Source: Flaveria trinervia
Lineage: Eukaryota; Streptophyta; Magnoliopsida; Asterales; Asteraceae
Direction of reading: 5' to 3'
DNA length: 64,000 nt
Assembly: GCA_025506515.1 (NCBI GenBank)
Contig: CM046456.1
Coordinates: forward strand, 8,633,103 to 8,697,102
Shown: positions 37,965 through 47,857 of the stretch, in pieces
Layout: every line of letters begins with the position of its first letter
Numbering within the stretch: the stretch's first letter is position 1
The notes under the pieces: model-generated
The model's database searches: none
What the model was told of the DNA's origin: nothing
The model's input: the letters and a program-made list of their open reading frames with translations, nothing else
Made by a program: the position numbers and the translations under genes

Positions 37965-40900
37965 ATTAGATGTAGTGGTCAAGTTGTTTCTATTTTCCTA
38001 TTCGTATGGCAACAAACTCATGAAGGAGTCAGTTGAATGAAATTACATAAAACTTCTCATTTGAGAAAAACCCAATTCCATTGTTATTCTTATTTTGGCC
38101 CAAGTAGGGAGGTGTTCTTTGGAGTCTAAATAGATTGTTGGTGGTGACATATGTATCCTTCGATCTGTTTAGAAGTGCCCGCGAGCAATCGAGTGGTGTT
38201 ATCTCTTATCTTGTTTCTGCCCGTTGATTATTGTCATTACTCAAAAATTAAATCTTTAAGTCTTTGTACATCATTTATATTCCTAAAGGTATAGTATAAT
38301 CAAGAATATCATGTATTACCTAAGATCATGTAACTTGTATGTTTTATAAATATATTATAATTGTAAAATGTATCCTAGAATAGTTGATGTTCCCGTTATA
38401 TATACACTAACTAGCTTTAGTTACCTGTGTATTACACGAAAGATGGAGAGATAATTATTAAAAATAACACAAAAACATAAATAAACTAAATGTATTACAT
38501 AACGGATAGAAAAAATAAAATTGATTAGTTGTTGATTGGTATTATAAAATATTAAAATTAGTAAACCGTGTATTACACGAGTTAAAAAATAAAATATTAA
38601 TTATAATGAAAGTTTATGAAGTATAAAATGATATTTTAAAATAAGATATGATTAAAATTACATATGAGTAATATTATAAGTGATAAGTACAATTAATAAA
38701 ATAAGTATACTAATTTTTAAACATTACTTTTTTATTTTTTTTCCCATAAACATTTAACCATTTTTTCAAAATAAATCATATTAAAAACATCATTTTTAAA
38801 ATTTCTCATTATAACTCATAATTTTAATTATTTTTAGTATATAAAAAAGTTTACTTTTTAAAAACATCAATTTGAAGATATTTTATATTTTAAAAATATG
38901 CTTGATGTTTTAGAAAAACTCTTATTATATAAAAAAATATTTTCTAGAAATAACATTAATAAAAGACATCTTTTCTTAATTTACTAAGAAATATTTTTAA
39001 TATTATAAACAATTAAAATTATTTTATCTTTAATTTATGTAACTATTTAAGAGGAGAGAGATGTGAAAAAAATGAATTTAGGGGCCTAAAAAGGTGACAA
39101 GTGTCCCCCTAAGTTACTCTTGTAGTATATATATAGATATAGATATATAGATTATTGATTTTTGCATGTATTGCGGGTTGTATTATGTGTTTTGGTGAGT
39201 TGTATCCATTTTTTCTATTTTTTAAATCTTACACTTCTTATATTCCAATCCAACATTTTTATATTTTTTACAATTTATCCGTAACATTTATTTACTTTCA
39301 ACTTTGGTCCCCTATATTTTTCATATTTTTTTTTCGTTTTGATCTAGATTTTGCGAGTTAACATGTCATATCGTGCATGCGTTGTTTAATGTTGTTACGT
39401 TATTTCTCTCGTTTAACGAACCCGTCGCAATGCGTTGTTCCTAGATTAAATAAGGGGTTGTTTGGTAGCATCTTAACTAGCCTCTTATTGGTTCAGATGT
39501 TTGAATGGTTCAGCACTTAATTATTCAAACTGTTTGTTTCGCAAGCAAATGTCTGAATGGTTCAGACATTTGCCTCTGAATGGTTAAGCATTATACTAGT
39601 GCCGAATGGTTAAGAGGTCTAATGTTGAATGATTAAGACCTATTATCTGAATTGGTCAGGCATTTGCATTTGAATAGTTAAACGATATACTAGCTCGTAA
39701 TGGTTCAGACCTCTTAATGGTTCAGCACTTAATGGTTTAGACATTTTACTGGTTCAACATTTAATCATTCAAAAGTTGTCAAACAGCCCCAAAATTATAA
39801 TTTAAAATTTTTATTTATCTTTTAATACAATCTTTTATGGTGTTGATGGTCACTGGCAGTGGTGTGTCATTTGTGTTATTTAACATGGTTTTACACTTTC
39901 TGCTGCTACCTGGTGGGCTTAATACTAGTTATTGATTAATTATCAACAAATTAGTTAGAGAAAGTTACATACATGATCTTTGTGGTCTAACCAGGCTACA
40001 TCTTTAGTCTCAAAACTTAAAAAAAATACAAAGTTAGTCCAAAATTTATTTACTCATTACATATTTGGTCTCTGACATTAAAATTCGTTCAGTTTTTATG
40101 CATTTATTTTATAAAGTTCGAACTGACTTATAAATTTAAACATTAGATACCAAAAGTACAAAGGTGACATAAAATTTTGGACTAACTTTATAAGTTTTAA
40201 AATATATGTACCAAACTTGTAATGACTATGTAAAATTTTGGATTAACTTTGCAATTTTTTAAGTCTAAGGACCAAACATACAATCTGATCAAACCATATG
40301 GATCATTTATGTAATATTTTCTTTCATTTATTTCCGAATTACAAATGTTAAATTCCACCTAAATCAATTCTTTTAATTTTTATAAAATTTGTGTGAAAAT
40401 ATGTATATCACAATAAATCTGCACTAAAGTCTCTTACAAACATCTAATGACGCAATAAAGCAAGATGTCACAGACTGAAATCTTTAGCTCTCGTGTGGTG
40501 CTTGGATTGATTCTAAGTTAGCCTTTTGGGTCTCGTGTGGACGAGTTTTGAGCAGAAGTTTTGTAAGGAAATGTTATATTGTAGTGTGCAAGTGAGATAC
40601 TTGGGATGTGTGATTACAACACAAGTACACTGCTTGTATTACTTAAATAAACACAAATACAAGGCTTTGTACAAAGAACTTGAGTACATGAGTGCAAATA
40701 AAACAACACCTTCCTATTTATCTAGTTCCATAATTTCATGGTCTCTAGATTCTTTTATATCTAGATTCATCTATACATTAGTTTATCTATACACTAGAAA
40801 TATCTAAAACTAGATATTTTCATATACAACATCTAGGCTTCTCCATGATGCTTCTATGTAGTTTAAATATGGCTGAATTTTGTAGTGTTTTTAAAAGTCT

Positions 40901-41379
40901 TCTGTGACCATTCAAGGCTGCTTTAGATAGTTCTTTATAGCAACCCTTAAAATCACATTTTCTAGTGTCTTGCGGGACATTATAGAGTCATCCAGCGTTG
41001 CCATGTTGCTCTAGAATTGTGTGGGTGTTTTGGGGTCTTTCAGTAGTCTTGTTTGCTTCAAAAGTATCCATAATCAATACAAATCAAAGTGTTGTGATAT
41101 GCCTTTTGGTGGGTCGTGCCAGAGAACTCATCTAGACCTTAAAAGAACTTGCTTGACTAAATAATCATCCTCATCAACAAGAAACAAACAAATAAATTGT
41201 AAATATTTGATAATTATGTTACCATAAATTACAACAATAGCGAGAAGACACAAATAGTCCTTTCGATCTTCTACAACAACTATATGAATCCTTCCAGAAT
41301 CATAGCAAAAGCCGAGGAGTTCATGGATGTTTGGTACCTCTACTTCTAGACTAAACCAAAAGAAACTACATAAGATTTA
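37965..41379. other. AT-rich intergenic region
   Basis: No host gene is seen. It holds a MITE (39454-39790). A segment at about 40500-40831 resembles an LTR in the minus direction (TGTTGTATATG start on the minus strand, internal TAAATAGGAAGG), but no partner or target duplication was found, so it is not called. Confidence 0.45.
39454..39790. mobile_element. MITE-like element, GGGGTTGTTTGG...CAAACAGCCCC
   Basis: 337 bp with terminal inverted repeats. The inside consists of alternating GAATGGTTCAGA/CATTTG-type short repeats in both orientations. It belongs to the same family as 24352-24637 by its ends and internal motifs. The family of transposase that would move it (hAT or Tourist type) cannot be told from here. 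Confidence 0.62.
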
Positions 41380-41521
41380 GGGAACACTTCATAAAAAAAT
41401 AACTAAGTTTCAATAGTGTTCCAATTAAGTTTTTTTTTGTCTCATTTAGGTCACTTAAGTTTTAATGGATGTTCTAATATAAGATATTTTACCTATTTTA
41501 CAGGTAAACATGATGATGTGA
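41380..41521. repeat. Left terminal inverted repeat of MULE
   Basis: About 142 bp, inverted match to 43113-43250 with a few substitutions and small indels. Confidence 0.82.
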
Positions 41522-42203
41522 TTATATTTTCTTTCTTTTAGTTTGTTTTTCTTTTTATTTATAGCAGATGTCGATTAAAAATTTTTAATTTATTAAATAT
41601 GCGATTATATTTATATTTTTAATTTATGATTATATTTATATGTGATTAAGTTTTATGATGATGATGTGATTATATTTTTAATTTATTAATTTTAGTATGT
41701 GATTATATTTTTAGTATGTTTTATTAGATTTTATATTTGTAAAAAGGTTATATGCGATGGTAACATACTAATAAATTCAAAAAAGGATTATTATTTTACA
41801 ACAATTTATAATTAATATCTATGATGAATATCTAAAAAGGACGATTCTAATTTTAATTGACTATAATGCTAACCTGTAATTTAATTCCTTAACAAACATT
41901 AATGTAATTTTTATTTGCTACGCTGGTAACTAAAAAACTAAACCGTTTTCACATAACGTGTGATAGTAACCTTTTTCTAAAATATGTCATAACCAACAAA
42001 TCACCACAAATGTTTTCTTTCCAATCCAGTAATACAAATAAAAACACCTTAAAAATACTAGTCCAAAATTCTAAACAATTGCAATAAATAACAACGAAAA
42101 CAACAAAATACTAGACAACATTCCCATCGTGAGTCACACTTGTGGATTTTACTTTTTTAAGTCTATCCTTTGGGCCCATCTCTTTTGATTCAGGGTCTCT
42201 TTT

Positions 42204-42545
42204 CTATTTAGTGCAAGACTTGATATTGTGTTCAATTTCTAGACAATTATTGCAAGTCATATTTCTTCCAAAATTGACTTTTGAGTTCTTCTCTTTCTCT
42301 AAAGTTTTTTTTATCGTTGGCTTGCCGGGCATTCGTCTTCTTTGAAGGTAGCGATTTGTATCATCTGTTTTAGGCCAATACATACTTCCTTTCAATGGTT
42401 TGTTAGAATATTTATATGCTTCTTTAATTATATTATTTTTAAACCAATTACTAACACAAAATTTCGAGTCCTTGTTGATAAAAATTAAAGCTGCTATTGT
42501 ATGAACACAAGGTATTCATGACAATTACGATGATCTACAAGTACA
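42204..42545 (-). pseudogene. MULE transposase C-terminus, decayed
   Basis: Reading leftward, the fragment shows IPCVHTIAALIF, the second half of a SWIM zinc finger, then SNWFKNN, AYKYSNKP, SMYWP and RRRMPGKP. It ends in a CX2CX4HX4C knuckle (CNNCLEIEHNIKSC) just before a TAG at 42204-42206. This order is the C-terminus of plant mudrA/FAR1-type transposases. In-frame stops lie just upstream of the SWIM half, and no catalytic DDE region was found in the element. Confidence 0.82.
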
Positions 42546-43112
42546 AGTTTGTTCATCAATGTCAACTACAAATGCATCTTTCTCATTTCTTACTTAAATA
42601 TGATATTATCATTGAAGTCATCTTCCAATGCCTACACAATCAACCCACGAAGTCAATATAAATCTTAAATATTAATAGAAGAAATCATCCCAATAAATCA
42701 AACTACAATGATCGTAGGAGAATCAAATAATATATTACTTAAAAAGTCAAACCTAAAACTGAAGGAATTATAATCTAATATTGACGGCAACATGTGGTGC
42801 TTTTGAATAATCGTTCGAAACATTCATAACATAATTAGAATAGATTAATAGATCTGATAACATAATGAATACTTACCGGTGTTTCTTTAACGACGACTAC
42901 ACTCGTTTTTCTTCAAGTCGGCGGCGGATAATTATTCTCATTTGACTTCGCTCGATCAAGGTTATTGTATGTTCTCTCAAGGTTGATGGTGGAAACTAAA
43001 AAGTCGATCAGTTAGTTTCCAAAAGATAATATGTGTTATTTAATTAATAATTATATATTTTTATTTTTAATATGCACATCAACATATTAAAAAAAAGAAA
43101 AACAAAAATAGC

Positions 43113-43250
43113 CACATCATCATGTTTACATGTAAAACAAGTAAAATATCTAATATTAGAACATCCATTAAAACTTAAGTGACCTAAATAATTTGAGTAA
43201 CTTAATTAGAACACTATTAAAACTTGATTTTTGTTTTATAGAGTTTTCCC
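43113..43250. repeat. Right terminal inverted repeat of MULE
   Basis: About 138 bp, inverted partner of 41380-41521. Confidence 0.82.
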
Positions 43251-44577
43251 TAAATTTTATTTAAGAAATGTTATAAGCTTAAACTAATGCTTCAACAATT
43301 AATATCTATTTATTACTTTGAAATTCGTAACTGTTTATAGAAGATTAGAAAAATGTCTCAAAACTTAGTTGTACAGTTATTTAATAAGATCAAAATTTAT
43401 TGTCTTACAGGTAAGAAAATGATAAAATATAAAATTTATATTTTGAAAGGTTCAAAAGAAATTACATATCGGAATTTGATATAATAGCTATATGGGCTAA
43501 TTATATGGGCCACTAACTTATGTAATATGGCTTATGGCTTATGATGGTCAAGAAAAATGGGCTACCAAACAATAAAACTATTGGTCTTCATTTAAATATA
43601 TATTGGACTTACGTTACGTATGCCGAGAGCAATGGGCCTAGCGACCAGCGCCAGGCGGGCAACGACAAACCCAGTCATGGGTCTCGTTGTTGAGCAAGAC
43701 TTGGATCCTCAGTTCATCGTCTTCCCGAAAGAGTCTGGTTCTCGTCAGAGGAAAAAAAAAAAGACGATGGCAAATTGTGTGAGTTAGAGAGGGAGATCAG
43801 GAGATGGTTATGCCATAATCAACCGGAACAAGAGTTTTATCCTACAAAAAATTCAAGAATTTGTATCAAGTCTGCATATAAGGCTCCTATTAATACTTTG
43901 GCCGAATGCACTTCCGTCAAGCGCTTTCGGTTTCATATATCTTTAAGCTAATCTAGTGCTATATGCTAACACAAAGTACATTCAAATACATTTTCAATTT
44001 TTCAAAAAAGTTTTAACATGAAAGCAATAACTTTAATTTATATCAATTGATACCATTGTTCAATCTCCTAAGTCCGCGCTTTATGTTACAATCTGCACTT
44101 ATGTAGTATAAAGTTATAAGCTATGTATCTTAAAATGTTAAAAAGTATAAAAATTTTAGAGTAGTTGTAAAAATACGTTAACTATATTGATATGTGTTAA
44201 ATAGGAGTAGACTAAACCCATATTTTAAAATTTTTGGATGCTTGTCTTGTGTCCATATTTGTGCACAATTAAAAGAGAAATTATTCTTAAGAAAACCAAG
44301 TTTGTTTTTCATGTAGATAAACCGACAGAAAAAATGAAGTAAGTCATTATATAATCTTCTTATTTATCACTACTGAAACAAGTTATATAATTACATCATA
44401 TGAATTTCTTTTAATTTATAATTGATCACGCATTGTACGGTTTGTATAATGAGAAATTACATATATCTCTTGTTTATACTTGTAAATTGAATATTTTTCA
44501 TAACTAGTTGCTTTATATTTATAATTTATTATAAAAAAACAAACTATTTTCACAATGACAACAAAGTTTCGCCGGGC

Positions 44578-44583
44578 CACGTG
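44578..44583 (+). promoter_or_regulatory. G-box (CACGTG) upstream of AGP
   Basis: The palindromic CACGTG core is the binding site of plant bZIP and bHLH factors. It sits 230 bases upstream of the AGP start. Function is inferred only from motif and position. Confidence 0.4.
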
Positions 44584-44737
44584 AACATTCCAGCTGTATA
44601 ATGCCGTTACTCGACCCCACCAAATGAACACGTCATCCATGTTACGATGATTATAGTGGGTCCCACAAGCAAAATTTCATTCAACCCCAACGGCTACATA
44701 TACTCACATCTTCACCTTCTACACTCAACACTCCCAC

Positions 44738-44790
44738 TTTCTCTCTCTAAAACACCCGCTTTCTCTCTCTAAAACACCCGTTCTCTCTCT
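44738..44790 (+). promoter_or_regulatory. CT-rich leader with tandem ~22-bp repeat
   Basis: TTTCTCTCTCTAAAACACCC occurs twice in tandem with a third partial copy, directly upstream of the AGP ATG. Pyrimidine-rich stretches of this kind (Y patch) are common around plant transcription starts and 5' UTRs. Confidence 0.5.
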
Positions 44791-44812
44791 AGAAATAATA
44801 ATAATAACACCG

Positions 44813-45637
44813 ATGGATCTTCACAAAGCCATTGTTATCACATTCATCTGCACCATTATCGCCGTCGTCGGAGCTCAATCTCCGGCATCTTCTCCAGCGT
44901 CTTCTCCGACCAACTCTCCTCCATCCACCGCACCTCCGGCAACATCTCCGGCGAAATCGCCTGTCGTAGCTCCGCCAACGGTCACCGTTCCTCCGCCTGA
45001 GCTGTCCTCGCCTCCGGCTGAACCACCGGCGACCACGCCGCCTGCTGCCGCGCCGGTGAGCTCTCCTCGGCGGTGGAATTCCGCCGGTTCCGGAACCGGC
45101 GTCGGCACCGGAAGCTGCCGCTCCGGCGCCGAGTAAGAAGAAGACGAAGAAGAGCAATGCGCCGTCGCCGGCACCGGCGCCGGATTCTGATTCACTTGCA
45201 CCGGCGCCGAGCTCCGACTCCGACGCGCCTTCCCCTGGTCCGTCATCGGCTGAGGTCGCCGATGAGGTAATTATTCTGTTAAGTGACGAAATTGAACCAA
45301 ACTAAATAAAAGAAAAAAATAAAAAAAAAAAAGAAAAAAATAAAAAATTTATATATAAAATTTTAAATACCGAACCAAAAACTAATATGTATGGAAAAAG
45401 AGAGCGGTGGTGGGCCCGGACCCTCACTAAACTTCGCCCATGATTCTAATCATTTGATGTGATTATGATGAAATTATCGCACTAATTCATTATATACTGG
45501 TAATTTGTTAATATTATTGTATGTTGGATTAATGATTTTTTTATTTTGATTTGCAGAGTGGGGCTGAGAAATTGCAGAGTGTGAAGATGGTGATGGGGAG
45601 CTTGGTGTTGGCAATGGCTGCCTTTATCTGGTTCTAG
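44813..45637 (+). CDS. Lysine-rich classical arabinogalactan protein (AGP17/18-like), frame broken
   Basis: A GPI-anchored cell-surface proteoglycan backbone. Exons 44813-45266 and 45557-45637 have GT-AG borders. The N-terminus MDLHKAIVITFICTIIA is a signal peptide cut near VGAQ. A Pro/Ala/Ser/Thr-rich region of SP, AP and TP motifs follows, the sites of Hyp O-glycosylation. Then come a Lys-rich block (SKKKTKK), more PAPAP repeats, and in exon 2 a hydrophobic GPI signal (MVMGSLVLAMAAFIW). This order is that of Lys-rich AGPs. The signal peptide and the tail are in different frames. The shift lies at about 45065-45082 and is best explained by two single-base losses in short homopolymers. With those allowed for, the length would be 178 residues. 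As written the first frame stops at 45134-45136 (107 aa). Confidence 0.85.
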
Positions 45638-47857
45638 ATTTTTTGTTTAGTTTTGTATAGTTTTATTACATTTTATTTGTTTTTTATTTGTATGAGTTGT
45701 GTTCGTTATTTATATTCTTATTATTGTTGTATTTTGTTACACGATTGTATCACATTTTATTGTATGTTATAAAGATTTATTTTAATTTTTTCAGTTTAAT
45801 TGACTTCAGAGCATTTATATTTATATTTTCTTAACAACAATTTTTGTCTTTCTAACCACTTATCAACTTTAACCGCTTATCATCATCATCAGTTGATCAT
45901 CACATTACCATTATTAAAGTCAATCACCAGTTCACTGTTCACCAGTACTACTTTTGATAGTACCACTAGTCTACAGGTTGTTTTTATAACATTTATGTCC
46001 TTTTTTATATCATTTAAATATTTCTGCTTAAATGTTGAAGTTGTTGCAATTTCTTATTCACGATCGGTTATTGATCTTGGATGCAAACATTAAGGTTATG
46101 TTTTTAATTATACGTGAATTATTCGTAATGGCATCACAAAATTTTAATTGTGTCTAAATTCAATTATATATAAAATGTTTGATTAATATTTATCAATCAA
46201 ACTATTGGGGATGGTGTGAAAGATGTTAAAAAAAATGTCACGTGGCTAGACGTCGCATAGGCTAGTAACAAATCCAAGATTTTTAGTGAGTGAGGGCAAA
46301 ACGTAATGGTTAGGAATAAATATTACTCGTTTAAAACAAAAAGAAACCAACCTATAGATTTTGTTTGCTTACGGATAGGATTGTAAATGATTTGAATGTT
46401 CAAGAAACAGTTCTTAAATCATTCGTTTATGTTCGTTCATTTAATAAATGAATGAACATAAACAAGAAACTTTCATTTGTTTAGTTAAAAAACAAACATG
46501 AATAAATGTTGTGTTCGTTCATTTATGCTCGTAAACGTTCGATAAGGTGTTCGTTAACGTTCATTTGTGTTCGTTCATTTAAAAGTTTTGTTTAAAATAA
46601 TTATGTTACGTAGTTATTTATCTTTTGTGGATATTACGTAAATTTTGTGATTAATAATTATAAAATTGATCTATGATAGTTTCAATTTGGTTGCTTTAGA
46701 ATATTTCATTTGTGTTTATTAATGTTTATGAATATTTGTTCACGTTTGCTTGCCTTTGTTTGCGTACGCTTATATTTGTGAACAGATTTATTTCATTTAT
46801 GAGCGAACATCAACAAAAAATCTCATTCGATAAATGTTCGTAAACAATTCATGAACAAATAATTTTATTAATGAACGAACACCGACAAAGCCACATTCAT
46901 TTTCGTTCAGTTTATTTACATTTCTACCTACAAAAAAAGGGAATTTAATAGAGAACTTAGATAGTTTTAAAGGAAGGTACTTACTTGTCTTAATGACAGT
47001 TTCTTGTGATTCTACTGCTCTTTTGATCCTTCAAACCCGAATACACAAAATCACTAATACAAATATATACTTTTTTTTATAAACCTATATCGTTTTGCTA
47101 CGACTATACCAGTATATATGATGCTGATGGTTTAGCTAAAGAATGAAACTTCACTTGTGATTCTGATGGAAATTATAGATGTTCTGACTGTTTATTTGAT
47201 GCTACTATGATTAGAAAAGTAATTAAAACTGTTAAAGAAGATTTGTTATAGAAAAGTAATCAAAACTGATACTTTATTAAAGTCCATGCAACAATAACTG
47301 TCAAAGGTGAGTGGGAGATCTATATTCTATGCTGGTGTGTATGTAATTCTGTAATTTATTAAATTTCTAAGATCTTGGAAAGATGCCACTCAATTTCTAT
47401 AACTATTATGTAAAGGTTTTAAATCAAGACCTGAAATTAAGGAAATAACTACCAAATTGAAAGTTCAGTATATCTTTCACCTCATCTTACAATCACTTTT
47501 GACCATTGATCTTAGTTACCAACCAAAATTAAGATTTCAAATACATTAGAAAAATGTAGAACAAAAAGAAAATGAACAAACAGTAGCAAGTAAAATAAGT
47601 AACAAACAAACTCACACTAAATTAGGCTGCAAATGTAAGCACAAAGGTATGAACTTTCAAGAATTCGGAGACAGATTATTCACTCCATCTACGTCCTCCT
47701 TTCGGTTTCTGTTTAATCAATCTTCCCACACCAATCAAGACCTTCATATGCATTATTTGCACCATTAGACAATAGATGTACACTGTATAAACATCTTACC
47801 CGATAACCCGAAAGCCATCAATCAATGAACGACACATGAGTGTTAACACGCTGCTCC
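45638..47857. other. Intergenic region between AGP and U-box gene (tail to tail)
   Basis: AGP and the U-box gene converge here, so both 3' UTRs lie at the edges. At about 46380-46930 there is a diverged dispersed repeat dominated by GTTCGTTCATTT and its complement. No gene was seen. Confidence 0.5.

Larger units (their letters stand above)
41380..43250 (-). mobile_element. Mutator-like element (MULE) with long terminal inverted repeats
   Basis: Inverted repeats of about 140 bp occupy 41380-41521 and 43113-43250, starting GGGAA. Both contain a matching ~90-base stretch around TTAGGTCACTTAAGTTTTAATGG. The flanks TAAGATTTA (41371-41379) and TAAATTTTA (43251-43259) match at 7 of 9 positions, consistent with an aged 9-bp Mutator target duplication. 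A decayed mudrA-type transposase end lies inside on the minus strand. At 1.87 kb it is too short for a full transposase, so it is an internally deleted, non-autonomous derivative. Confidence 0.85.
43260..44812. other. Intergenic region and AGP promoter
   Basis: A short, GC-richer stretch at 43630-43930 is open in parts but not identified. The AGP promoter side contains a CACGTG G-box at 44578-44583, about 230 bases before the ATG, and a repeated CT-rich leader at about 44738-44790. Confidence 0.5.

Noticed and set aside
40500..40831. Solo LTR on the minus strand
   Set aside because: The sequence has an LTR-like start and a TAAATAGG-type box, but I found neither a clear TG...CA pair with target duplication nor a second copy in the window.
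44789..45246. Two minus-strand frames opposite the AGP
   Set aside because: Low-complexity Arg- or Gly-rich antisense of the AGP codons with no domain or start context.
45073..45270. Arg-rich 65-codon frame over the AGP
   Set aside because: Shadow of the GC-rich AGP exon in a third frame; the Arg runs come from CCG/CGG repeats.
28927..45637. KAI2, AGP and P4H as a physical gene cluster for one pathway
   Set aside because: They are tens of kilobases apart, separated by transposons, on different strands, and belong to different processes; P4H and AGP are linked only in general cell-wall biochemistry.
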